DNA of 64,000 nucleotides, from contig OV884059.1 in assembly GCA_930367215.1 (NCBI GenBank), positions 29,040,945 through 29,104,944 of the forward strand, given 5' to 3'. Below the pieces are notes generated by a model, which ran no database searches, had not been told where the DNA came from, and saw only the letters and a list, made by a program, of their open reading frames with translations. This document shows positions 44,560-55,400 of this stretch, piece after piece; position 1 is the stretch's first letter, and every line of letters begins with the position of its first letter. The position numbers were made by a program, and so were the translations under genes. This DNA comes from Pollenia angustigena. Lineage: Eukaryota; Arthropoda; Insecta; Diptera; Polleniidae.

Positions 44560-47001
44560 CTCGGTAACTTTTTACCACTAAGTTTTCCTCTTGGAGAAGA
44601 ACCCCAATTAAATAAAAAGTAGATAAATATATACGTTCAAGCTTATTATGCTAGATTATACGAATTTTTTATATAATTTTATTATTTTATTTTTATAGGG
44701 AAGAACTACACAATAAAATTTTAGGCTTAACAATCAAACAGAAACATGAATCGATGAAGGATGTTCAAAATGAATTAATAATGACAGTAAATAATTTAAG
44801 AATATTCTTTAATGAAGAAGAGATTGAAAACTTTTTGGAACACGAGAATAAATTGGCAACAAATTTCAATGAAAGGGTCAAGAATAGACATAGGAAAAAG
44901 TTTGAAGAACTTAGGAATATACAAAGGAAAGAACTAGGAATAAGATTAAACAAAAAATGGTTTGTAAACAAATCTAGTGTTAATATTCCAACAGACACAC
45001 AGTGGGTACTTTCGTTAGGACACAAACATTCACTACCAATTAAAAGGGGTCAATTTCCGACTTTAAAAATTATAACTGAGGGAGAAGACTTAGTACAGAC
45101 ATTGAGTAGTAAAGAAGAACAGGAAAGGGCTAGAACGAAACTTACAACGAATGTTGATAATTATATGAATGGAATTAGACTGAATAATAGAGACAAATTC
45201 ATTCTGGAAAAAGTAAGGGATACGGAAAAATTTATAAAACTTAATAAGGACATTCTTATTTTAAATGCTGATAAGGGTAATACTACAGTAGCTATGGACA
45301 AATGTGATTATGATATGAGGATTAATAGTATTGTGCAGGACAATTTGACATATAGAAAATCAAATAGGGATCCCACAAACAAATTACAGAAGATGAATAA
45401 TGATATTATTCAAGAACTTTTCAATAAGAGCATAATCACATCTACGGAGAGAAATAGACTAAAAACAAACGTAGCAATTGCTCCAAGATTGTATGGAGTT
45501 CCTAAAATTCATAAGAGAGAATATCCATTACGACCAATTTGCTCAAGTATCAATTCTCCATCATATGACCTTTGTAAATATATTACAACAATTCTTAAGA
45601 ATGTAACAATAAATTCTGAATATAATGTAAAGGATTCTCTTCAATTTAAGGATAAAATAAGACATGTTAGGTTATAAGACAATGAAAAATTGGTTTCTTT
45701 CGACGTGATTTCTTTATTTCCGAGTATACCAGTAGATCTTGCTATAGATATAATAGAGGAAAAATGGAATATAATTAAGGAATTTACAAAAATTGAAAGG
45801 GAACTGTTTTTACGTATTCTTAGATTCTGTATAATAGATAATAGATATTTTCAATTGGATAGTAACATATATGTCCAACAAAAGGGACTTCCAATGGGAT
45901 CACCAGCATCACCAATTATAGCGGATATAGTTATGGAGAAATTATTAGATACTTGTATTGCAAAATTGACTACTAAACCGAAAATTATGACAAAATATGT
46001 GGATGATTTATTTTGCATTATTGAAGAATCGGAAATGGAAAATGTTTTGGAAACTTTTAACTCATTTCATCCGGACATAAGATTTACTATTGAGAAAGAG
46101 TGTAACTTAAAACTTCCATATTTAGATACTTTGTTAATAAGAAAAAGGGATAAATTAAGTTAATAAGAAAAAGGGATAAATTAATAATGGATTGGTACCA
46201 AAAACCAACTTAATAAGAAAAAGGGATAAATTAATAATGGATTGGTACCAAAAACCAACTTCTTCTGGTAGAATTATTAATTATTTCCAAAGAGGGTTAT
46301 TATTAATACTGCAAAAAATCTTATAGAAAGAATACTGAGAATAAGTGATTTAGAATTTCATAACAAGAATTTAAAAAGAATTAGGGATATTTTGAAAGAT
46401 AATTGTTTTCCAATTGAACTGATATCAAATTTAATAAGACAATGCAATAACCATAGAGTAAACAACTCGAATAGAATTGTAGAGCCAAAAATTTACAAAT
46501 CACTTACATATATTCCTAAAATATCGGAACGTTTAGAAAAGTCGAAAATATTCGACACAAGGATATGTAAAATAGCACATAAATCATATAATACAGTTGG
46601 TAAATTATTTACTAGAACTAAAGATAAAGTACATAAGTTAGAAATGTCGAATGTAGTTTATAAAATACCTTGTAAGGGAAATGATAATGGACAATGCAAC
46701 AAAGTGTATGTAGGTACGACAAAGAATAAACTAAAAACTAGAATATCGGGTCACAAATCAAATCAAAAGTTTAGGGATATTTCATCACAAAAAACAGCAT
46801 TAACAGCCCACTGTGCCAGTTTAAATCACTCTCCGGACTTTGAGAATGTATCAGTTTTAAACACAGAAAAAAATTATAAGCGACGTTTAATGCTAGAAAT
46901 GTTACAAATCATTAAAGTACCAGAATTGTTTAGAATTAATTTTAAATCTGACACGGAAAATGTAGCACAAAATTATAGACATTTAGTTTTTAAAAACAAA
47001 A

Positions 47002-47043
<42 letters not shown>

Positions 47044-47240
47044 TTAGAATGTAATAGATTATTTGTATTAAAAATTTTTTTAATTGTAAATAATTTTTTC
47101 TATTTGACAATTGTTATTATTTTTTCATTATTTTATAAAAGTTATTTTAATTGTTTAATTATTTCCCTAACGATGATGCACATTGCTGTATCGAAATATT
47201 GGAGTTATAAAATAAATGTTATAAAATTTTTTATATAAAA
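44560..47240 (+). mobile_element. Penelope-like retroelement
   Basis: It contains a reverse transcriptase and a C-terminal GIY-YIG endonuclease, then a 27-base A run and a 3' region. That region includes cgatgatgcacattgctgta-type sequence followed by tcgaaatattgg (47170-47203), which resembles the degenerate hammerhead-like ends of such elements but lacks a proper CUGANGA box. The boundaries are not defined, since I saw no clean target duplication. It lies inside hAT element C, next to the right end of hAT family B. Confidence 0.8.
44700..47012 (+). pseudogene. Penelope-like polyprotein: reverse transcriptase plus GIY-YIG endonuclease, broken
   Basis: The first part is open from about 44700 (ATG at 44754) to an in-frame TAA at 45675-45677 and resumes in the same frame. 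RT motifs: LYGVPKIHKREYPLRPICSS, FDVISLFPSIP (motif A), QKGLPMGSPASPIIADIVME (motif B) and KYVDDLFCII (motif C). Beyond LPYLDTLLIRKRDK a 50-bp block (46162-46211) is tandemly repeated (46212-46261) and several bases are lost, breaking the frame. The last part (46392-47012) carries GIY-YIG residues: VVYKIPC, KVYVGTT, a KTRISGHKS block and a conserved Glu in MLEMLQI. The stretch before 44700 ends TTTTATTTTTATAG, which looks like a splice acceptor; the Drosophila Penelope ORF is known to contain an intron. Confidence 0.88.
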
Positions 47241-47760
47241 AAAGAAAAACCTCAAGCTTAATAAATTATATTAAAATTAAATAAATAAAGGTTAAATAAA
47301 ATAAAATTTATTTATTATTTTATATTACAGTCAAGTCATCGAATATGTAGTCTTTAATTTTGCACATTGCTTTTTTGCATCTACTCCACATTCGACTCAA
47401 ACTTGATTCATTCAATTCAGAACATATCATTTATAGAATTCAGTTCCATTAGTTTAACCTTTTGGTACTAACTACATGAACTTTTTTGTTCTTTAATAAA
47501 TTAATTTTTATAAAAATACATTTTTTCTTTTCACAAATAATTGTTTTTCATCAATTTTACCAAAATGAACAACCGCGAATCTATGATGCTTTTTTAATGT
47601 TTTGATGTCCAGAAATAATGATGCATTTTCGTACAAAAGTACAAGTGTGCAAAATTAATAGACAACAAGCTGATATAAATTATGTATGTTGTACAAACTA
47701 AAAGTTAAAAATATTTATTTCTAAAATTAAAGAAAATCTTAATTTGAGAAAAAAAAATCT
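47241..47760. other. Right part of hAT element C; no gene seen
   Basis: It is AT-rich sequence with no open frame of note. It is part of the 38705-47827 element by position. Confidence 0.45.
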
Positions 47761-47835
47761 TCAAATCTTATTTTGTTCAAAAAATCTTCAAATATAAGAT
47801 AAAATCTTCTTAATTCTGGCAACGCTGCGAAAAGC

Positions 47836-48431
47836 ATTCGTTTTTTAAACTCTCGCTAAATTATGTCATTTGTTTTTTGTTCTTTTCCCGTGTTTTTCTC
47901 TTTTTAGCGGTTTTTTGCATTGATGCCAACTTAACTATTAGGAGGCTAGATTTAGCTCTTTTAAATTACTCCTGGCTCGTAATTTTGCTGGGCTCTTTTT
48001 AAACGTGATATTGTAGCGTTTGACACTTTTGCATCTATCAGTAAATCCTCTCGTTTCTACCCTCTTGTTTCGTATTTGGTTGGTATAATTATATAAGTGT
48101 ACACATTTTTTGCTACACTCAAAAGTATAGATAGGCGTGGGAGTCCAGTGTTTAAAAAATTCATTAAACTAACAAAAAAAAAGATCCGTCGAAATTCAAT
48201 TGAATAATAAAAGCTAAACATTTTCATTTATTACGTTGTTCGGAAACTCAAAAACATAAGAAATGCATGATGCCATTTAACGATGTTGTACTATCCCGAC
48301 AGAAACGCAAATTTCACACGCAAATCTTGATTTATATCATTTTAAGCAATTAATCCGCTTTGCAAAGCAATCGCGTTTTTTAAAAATTAATTCAATTGAA
48401 ACTAGGGTGTTCAGTCGATTAACTCTTGTTA
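47836..48431. other. Gene 3-gene 4 spacer; exons 3-4 of gene 4 absent
   Basis: 47845-47935 matches the gene 1-gene 2 spacer (14470-14550). From about 47936 to 48431, where the third and fourth exons of gene 4 should lie, the sequence is unrelated to vanins. It includes no recognisable element ends. Confidence 0.55.
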
Positions 48432-49051
48432 CATTTCGGGCACAAAAGTGGTACATACTTTTATTTTCTCCATATAAATTGACTTTACCGCACCTTTTAT
48501 GATCAAAAACGACATTAGTATTGTAAAGATTTAAGCTACTTGCAGCACAGGGTCTTGTATCCTCCGCAACTGCAAAACACCATTCTTTTTCCGTCAAATT
48601 AATAACCAAATAAACTGATAATTTCTTAGCGGCACAAGACAATTGTACCAACAAGGAGTGATACTCTGAAGATTGAACATCACAAGGCACTATCAACTCT
48701 TTAGAGGGATTGGGTACAAATGAGGCTTCATCATTATTATTTAAAGTTGATTTGGGAAATGCTATAATATCAAGATTTTTAGCTTCTTCAGAGTCCAATA
48801 TCGACAAATAACCATGAAGATTATCTTGCATTCGTCCGTTAGAAGTAATTTCGGCAGAGGGTCTAAATTCCACTACACCCGCTAAATAAAAGGGATCGTA
48901 GGCTGTGCTGGCCTAAGAAAAGTTTTAAACAAATGTTTTATTTTAATCACTTGTACAGATAACACTTAACGAAAGAAAAAAATCACTGTTTAATGATGAC
49001 TTGCAATGATAACTGGGCCAACGTAATTACGCCCAACATTTTTATTAACAT
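48432..49051 (-). pseudogene. Vanin-like gene 4, truncated copy of gene 2
   Basis: Exon 1 (49051-49001) and most of exon 2 (48912 to about 48432) match gene 2. Defects: the catalytic Glu codon GAA is AAA (48753-48751, FPEST to FPKST); a small deletion removes most of the stretch before the Lys (DHKRCGKVNLY instead of RYRKVNLY); a few inserted bases near 48455 shift the frame; and homology stops before the catalytic Cys. Exons 3 and 4 are missing. The initiator has changed from TCAGT to TCTGT. The exon 1 donor is GTCATC, as in gene 2. Confidence 0.85.
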
Positions 49052-49211
49052 TTTAAACTCTTTGTCTGCTATTCCACTTGTTAAATGCAGTTACTATTAT
49101 TTGGCTAAATACAGATACCAAACAGCTCCGTTGTTTGAGTTCTATAGAAAAATTTTAACAAGCGTTTGTTGTTTCTCTATAGTTTTAGTTTTAATCTAAT
49201 CAAATCATAAA

Positions 49212-50562
49212 CAGTCAAATCCCGATAATTCGTACCCCGATAAATCGTAATTCCCGACAATTCGTAATAAACTGTCGGTCCATACATTTTGGTCCCCTCG
49301 CTAATTCGTAATTTTTTTTAAATAAAATCTTATTTACCTCTTATAAATCGTAATTGTTTGCTAACTACCACTTATAATTCGTAATAAAAACAACAGAAAC
49401 ATGGAAAGAATGATTTTTTGCTTATCGCAATTTTTTTTCGGGGGTTTTTGCTTTTGTTTGTGTGTGTGTTTATTTTCTTAAGATCAGGTGGGTTATTATG
49501 TAATACGATTCGAAAGAAAAGAGTTACGAATTCGTACAAATTGTATTATGTAGTACGTTTTATTTTCGAACGTTCGGAAATATTAAATTTTTGCGGGATT
49601 TTTTTACCCCTTTTCGTAAATTAAAAATTACCCTTTTACAATTGCAACTATGTAATACGAAAGCAAATGTCAGTTCATTTAAATTGTTTGTAAATTATTC
49701 GAAAGTGGCTGTGCTTGCGAAAACGATAAAAAAATTTAAAAATGTAAGTAAGTAAATAAAACTTTTTACAAAAACTGTAAAATACAATTAAAAACATAAG
49801 ATATCCTCTATATGTAGAACTGTGAGTGACTTGAAATCACAATTTACACCATGTGTTTGTTTTGCTTTTGTAATATATTTTTATTGCCCTTGATAGGCTT
49901 TTGTATATTACTTTTATTAAATAAATAAAAAATAAATAAAATAAAATAAAAAAAATCTTTCTAACGTACTATTAGCAAGGCTCATAATCGCGGATGTATC
50001 TATTATTATTTTCTGTTATACTCTTTCTGCAATTGCATCACTTTCTTTATCGCTATCTTCCAACCACAATGCAACAGAATCCATGTTCTTAAACCGTTGT
50101 TTTTTTATTAATAATTATTTGTTATTTTATTTTGTTTGGAAGTTTTCATTTATATTTACATTTTGCGGAAAATTTAACGTTTTTTTTTTAAACGCTTGTT
50201 TTTCAAAAAAAAGTTCTGTCAATATTGACAGGTACTGTCAAATTTATTGTGTATAAATTTGGCAGCACTTTGTTTTTCCCTTTTTTTAACAAATACAAAT
50301 CTGTGGTGCTTTCAAACGGATTAGAAAATACCATTTCATTTTCGATACGGAAATTTCTTTCGAAAGTATTTTCGTTTCTAATCGAATTACATAATAACCC
50401 CCCAGTTTGTTACATGAATAATTTTTGTATACCTTTTTCATTTTTAAAAATTGATTTTTATGTTTTTTTTATCGTTAAATCGAACTCCGCTAAATCGAAA
50501 ATCCCTATAATTCGTAAGAAATGGCAGGTCCCTTGCTATTACGAATTATCGGGATTCTACTG
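49212..50562. mobile_element. pogo-like element (1351 bp), upstream of gene 4
   Basis: The ends share CAGT, then two to three variable bases, then AATCCCGATAATTCG. The right flank is TA; the left is AA where the unoccupied gene 2 site (near 17467) has TA, so a TA duplication with one change is likely. CAGT termini with a TA target fit pogo-type elements. On the minus strand near 50100-50030 a short piece, FKNMDSVALWLEDSDKESDA, could be the acidic end of a transposase, but this is tentative. The 140-codon plus-strand frame at 50225 looks spurious. Confidence 0.7.
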
Positions 50563-50821
50563 TAATAGAAAAAAAAACCGTTTTGGACTCTTACCTTGTC
50601 GCTATAGTGACAAAACCGAAGATTATTTTATCACTTATTGTAAATAACTTGTCAACTTGAGGTTGTCTAAATCTGGTTGTAAATAACTAGATTTGTTTTA
50701 AAATGATCAATTATCTTGTAATCAAAAGATTGTTTTACATATTAATAACGTAACTCACTGTACAGTTAGAGAAATTTATTGAGAAAGTTTTAAAAAGGTT
50801 TACATTAATGTTTACACATTA

Positions 50822-51548
50822 GACTGTTCGCATCTTGTATGGGATTTTTTTTTTTTAAATTTAATTGTTTGCGCTGCTTAAAATATGAGGTTTGGTGTAA
50901 GAAATCATGATCTAATTTTTCAGGTCAATCCGACGAAGCCTAGCCGTGCCGAGTGGGGCCAAAAGTTCCCCGGTTTTTTTTTTAGTTTTTCAATAAGCTA
51001 AAGCGTTTTTGAGTTGCGCGAACATATGTTGTGCAACCTCCTTAATTTTCGAAATAACGAGATATCTCGAAAACCAAAGCTAACCTAAAAAAACGGCTAG
51101 CATCACTGGATTAAGCGTACCCGAATTAGGTTAAAAATCTTTCGTTCGTATCATACTAAAATATTAAATAGCAAATACTTAAATCTATCTATACAATATA
51201 TAATTTCTTAGTATGTCAGGATGTTTGCATGTATGTCCTATTCTTTCCGCAACTTTCTGAAGCCATATGATGACATAGGAAGCTGAAATTTGGCACACTT
51301 GAAGTACTTTCTCTGCGGAAGATCGTAACGAAGCCATATTTTTGATTTTCGGCTTTTCAACTGGCATAACTATAAAGATCTGATAGAAAATATGTTTTTT
51401 TTTTATAATATGGGGAACTTTGGGCACCACTCGGCACGGCTAGGCACCGTCGGGTTGACCTGAAAAATTAGATCGTGATTTCTTACACCAAACCTCATAT
51501 TTTAAGCAGCGCAAACAATTAAATTTAAAAAAAAAATTGCGACCAGTC
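50822..51548. mobile_element. Long-TIR element (727 bp, TA target)
   Basis: The ends GACTG and CAGTC lie between TA dinucleotides (50820-50821 and 51549-51550). The arms are inverted for about 140 bp and share tgtttgcgctgcttaaaata, atgaggtttggtgtaagaaa and gtgccgagtgg. The centre is non-coding. It lies just beyond the end of the duplicated vanin unit (about 50805). Confidence 0.7.
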
Positions 51549-51661
51549 TATTACACATACTTACATGCTTATACATACCAGAGAAAGCCAATGGGTATAC
51601 AAAAATTAAAGTACTCTAGCACATATCGACAATTTTCAATACGTGTGCGTACTCGTATCTG

Positions 51662-52087
51662 CCCTGCAAATAAAATTGGACCACCTGACCCATTTTGATA
51701 AAATGGACTACTCCATGGACTAGTCCGATGTAATGCAAGCATGGACCATGCCATTGTTAAAAAGTGTTTGTAGTGAGACGACATGTCTTCGTTTTTTAAC
51801 GACATGCTTTCGTGTTTAAACGACTTCAAAACTAATCCTCTTGAGTATACCATGGAGTAGTTTTAAAACTACTCCTTACTGGTCCAAAGGTGGGTTATAT
51901 ACCATGGAGTAGTTTTAAAACTACTCCTTAGTGGTCCAAAGGTGGGTTATATGGTCCTCTCCTAGGACATCGTAATGTTTAATAGACCAGGTTTTTTCCA
52001 TACGTTTGGGTTACTTGTGGACTAGTCCTGGTCCCTTGTGGACTACTCTTTACACGCGTGTTTGGACTGGTCCTATTATTTGCAGGG
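51662..52087. mobile_element. Nested TIR element with CCCTGCAAATAA ends
   Basis: The inverted ends share CCCTGCAAATAA and TGGACCA-type blocks. Inside, a ~52-bp unit around ccatggagtagttttaaaac is tandemly duplicated (51847-51898 and 51899-51950). The target duplication is unclear. Confidence 0.6.
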
Positions 52088-52276
52088 TGTTTATTCTCAT
52101 ACTTGTGTATATCCATGCGCATTTGATTTCATTCATGTATGTTATCATACTTATTGTGTTTCATACTCGCACATATTCAGACACACCCATAGTTATAGCA
52201 TTGACTTCAAACATTTTTTTTTATTTATCTGTTGCCAGTTGCATTTTTAAGACGTTAAAAAATGGTTTAAAATTTA

Positions 52277-52512
52277 ATTGCGGAAGTCAATCAGTATGCC
52301 AACGAAAATGTTAGCCTTAAAGAAGACTACGACATCATGCTATGGTGGAAAAACAACTCCACAAGGTATCCACGGTTGTCTTAATAAGAATCAAGAATTT
52401 TATGAAATTTCCTGCCTGCAGCGCAGCTTTAGATTAAGATTTCTCTTTAGCTGGAAACATAAAAAAAGAAACAGAAAAGATCCCAAAATAGTTGATAGCC
52501 TCCTTTTTTAAT
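52277..52512 (+). pseudogene. hAT transposase C-terminal fragment
   Basis: Reading across frames: QYANENVSLKEDYDIMLWWK, NNSTRYPRLS, then FPACSAALD, a stop, DFSLAGNI and DPKIVDSLLF. This is the hAT dimerisation domain order ('D-L-WW----RYP-LS', 'IPASSA-SER-FS-AGNI', 'P--V--LL'). Frameshifts and stops show decay. Confidence 0.8.
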
Positions 52513-52896
52513 TATTTTTTTTAAAAAACCTCTTTCGTAAAATAGATTATAATTTATTATAGCTTTAAAAGCATTATTTTAATTTGATAGCAAATATTTA
52601 TGTTTTAATATAACTTTAATATAAATTTTTAGGTCGTGGCAACACTGCTTGCTTTAAAATAACCATACAAAATGTTGAAGTTACTTGTCGATACTTACGA
52701 TACATGCCTTTACTCATACGCATTCAAAGGATTACTCATAAGCATGCGTGTTTGTTCATACTCATACCGGTCGATATACAAACTTATTCATGCTCATACT
52801 TATTGGTAGTGATACATGCCTGTACTCGTGCTCGGTGGAGTATGAATAGGTTATAAGTATTAAAAATATAACTTTTTGGCTTTCTCTGATACATAC

Positions 52897-54752
52897 ATGA
52901 AAAATTTTTAAAGAATCCCTGTAGGAAGTCAAACCCATTTTTAAGTAACTTCAAACTGGTTTTTTTATAGCCACAACTAGTTGATTAAGTGACTTTTTTC
53001 CTTGTCGACGACTCATTATTTTAACATAGGCATGCAATAGGCAATAGTCAATTGGCCATCTTTGCATGACTTTTAAACTGACTACTAACTACTTATTTTT
53101 CAACCTATTTGTAGTTAATTAATAGTATAGTCAGTTTATAATAAATTATTTAAATTTTAAATAATTTTTGTCAAAAAAATAGCGTCGTATGAGACTCATG
53201 TAGGAATTATTTTACAACTCGTGAAATGCTCAGCCGTTAAAACTTCTAATTTTCATGAAATTTACATGTCGGAAAATCCTTTTTTTTAACAGATTTTTAG
53301 GTCGGTTTGTTTTATTAAAATTGTATTGACAATAGAATTTTCATATCTCAAAAACGCTCTTATTTAGTAGTTGTTTTATGACTATTACAGAGAGTCGCAA
53401 AACTTTCATTCCAAGATTAAAAGACGAGCGTTCCAAAAAATTTATAAAAAAGTAATAAATAAAAAAAAATCGTTTTTTTTTTGTTTTTGTTAATCGTCAG
53501 ATATAATCATCAGAAGATTCTTTTAGGAGTTGTATATAAAACATAATCGTCTAACAAACAGCCTATGCTAGCTGGGTAGCATATCGATTTTATTAATAAA
53601 AAAAAATATTCTTTATAAGATCTATACATACATATATACCCGGTATTTACCCAGACATCAGGTTAATACCCGGTAGAATCCCATCTATATCTATTGGTAT
53701 TTAAATATTTTTAAGAAACTTGAATAACTTATTAAAATTTTTGATTTTTTAAATAAATAAGAAGCAACACTGTTTCTGTTCAGCCGCCCCAAAAAAACTT
53801 TTGCACACGGAAAATTATCTCTCAACGTCCACCGAACAAATTAATTTTCAGATCCCACTTTGATTCCAGGTTTGCATTTGATTGGTAAAAGTAAGCACAA
53901 TATTGTCCTCGATTAGTACATGAGCCATTTGGTTGTGCAGTCACACGATTGGGGTAATAAAAAGTGTGAAAATTGCGGCAATCGTGTGATCCCAGCTTTA
54001 TACTATCGACAAAAAATATGCATGGAAACCGCAACCCTAGTAATGAGTGTCAAAAAGTATACCATGCGATTGTATGTCGTCCTCAGAGTTGTCCGATGTT
54101 TTTAAAATGTTAGTCCGAAATTCCAAATTCGTATCCCCAAACATTTCCAATTACTTTTTTTCATCCCCAAAAATCCTCACAAAAAAATATAAGTGCACAG
54201 AGAAGTGTTAATTCCAATTTGGCTAAATCCTCCAATGACTTTGACCCAGCGGTATATTATATATTGAGTAAAATGTTTATGTCTTGATTTGTTGGGAAAC
54301 GCTTTAACGTTTCCTTTTAATAAACTTTTTAGACACTACATACATATAAAAAAAAAATTCTTTTTGTCACAGCGATCTAATTGAAAAGCTTTAAATGTAA
54401 TTTTTTAATGACAGATTTATCAAATATAATAAAACTTTATGTTGTTTTCGTTGCCATAAATAATGGAAAAATCAATCCATGCCTACTCAAATCAATCCGA
54501 AGCGGTATTAATAGTACGGTGAGTACGGATTTTCTTGAATCAAATACAGAAGGATTGATTCAAGTACGAATTTTCAATCGCGAAATACTTAACTTATCCA
54601 TATTCAATCCCGAATTCGTGCTTGAAAAAAACCAAAAAAGAAATTAGAAAGGGGATATTATTATGATTGATTTACTTACCCGTTTAACACCATACAAAAT
54701 GATTAAACACTAGCATAATGCCGGATATGGTTTAAACTTAAAAAATCGTATG
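52897..54752. other. Interval without recognisable genes
   Basis: It is AT-rich, with no frame of note and no repeat boundaries I could define. A small inverted motif (cacacgattg and caatcgtgtg, 53941-53990) is present. Confidence 0.5.
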
Positions 54753-55216
54753 TACATTAGGGTACAACCAATTTTTTTGGCATAGTACCTGGAGGTCAAC
54801 CATGTCCTAGTAACCACTAGGACATGGTTGAAAGCTCACGCACCAATTGGATTTTCTTAACCAAACAATATTTAATATTCATAATTTTATACGGTGTTTA
54901 TTATTTTGTTTTTCTTTAAAAAAGGTTAAAGATACGTTTTGGTTTGCGGAAAAATTTCTTACCTTCTCTTAATAATTATGAAATTTTGTACTTGAGCAAT
55001 TTTTTGTTAAACAAAAAAAATATTATTAATTTTTCTTAACCAAAAATAAAATTGATAATTTTCAAAACTTCATTGCTGTTGGGGTGTGAACTTTTTTGAC
55101 CTTAGCGAAAAAGTAAATATGCGTTCCCTTATACATAGATTCTTATGCTCTATCGGACTGTGCTATGCCAATTTTGATATTTTTAACATTGTTAAATAGT
55201 TATATCCCTAATGTAC
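54753..55216. mobile_element. MITE with TACATTAGGG ends (about 464 bp)
   Basis: The inverted ends share TACATTAGGG. Near the left end is a perfect 15-bp-stem hairpin (54797-54830). It has no coding frame. Confidence 0.55.
54797..54830. repeat. Perfect hairpin: 15-bp stem, 4-base loop
   Basis: CAACCATGTCCTAGT, a loop AACC, and ACTAGGACATGGTTG pair perfectly. It lies inside the TACATTAGGG MITE. The stem is shorter than a typical microRNA precursor. Confidence 0.8.
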
Positions 55217-55400
55217 ATATTTAACAAAAAAATATAGGAGTTCAATTTTACTTTTTAAATATGAAAATTATTTATGTGTTTCTTCTTATTCTGTTGTTTT
55301 GGTTGTTTCTATACACAACAAGCAAATCGTTTTATTCCAACTTGTGTGGTGTTGTTGTTATTTCAACAAAAAACTTCGAAAAACACACGCGTATGCAAGC

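Larger units (their letters stand above)
38705..47827. mobile_element. hAT element C: 9.1-kb nest bounded by TIRs and an 8-bp target duplication
   Basis: It starts CAGCGTTGCCAGAA and ends with its complement. Perfect CGAAAAGC repeats flank it (38697-38704 and 47828-47835). Subterminal aaatctt motifs are dense at both ends. The element itself is small; most of the span is later insertions: repeat G (39079-40630), hAT family B (40818-44542, itself holding a LINE) and a Penelope-like element (about 44560-47240). 38840-39078 and 47241-47750 are presumably its own sequence, with no recognisable coding. Confidence 0.8.
51579..52888 (+). mobile_element. hAT element M (1310 bp, ATACATAC target duplication)
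   Basis: The ends are CAGAGAAAGCCAA and GGCTTTCTCTG, between perfect 8-bp repeats ATACATAC (51571-51578 and 52889-52896). It contains a hAT C-terminal relic (52277-52512) and a nested CCCTGCAAATAA element (51662-52087). Confidence 0.85.

Noticed and set aside
47170..47203. Hammerhead-like sequence at the Penelope 3' end
   Set aside because: A GATGCA/TGTATC stem and GAAA are present, but the CUGANGA box is altered at two positions, so I do not call a ribozyme.
50225..50647. 140-codon plus-strand frame
   Set aside because: It spans the right end of the pogo-like element and continues into flanking DNA shared with the gene 2 upstream region, where the frame is not kept.
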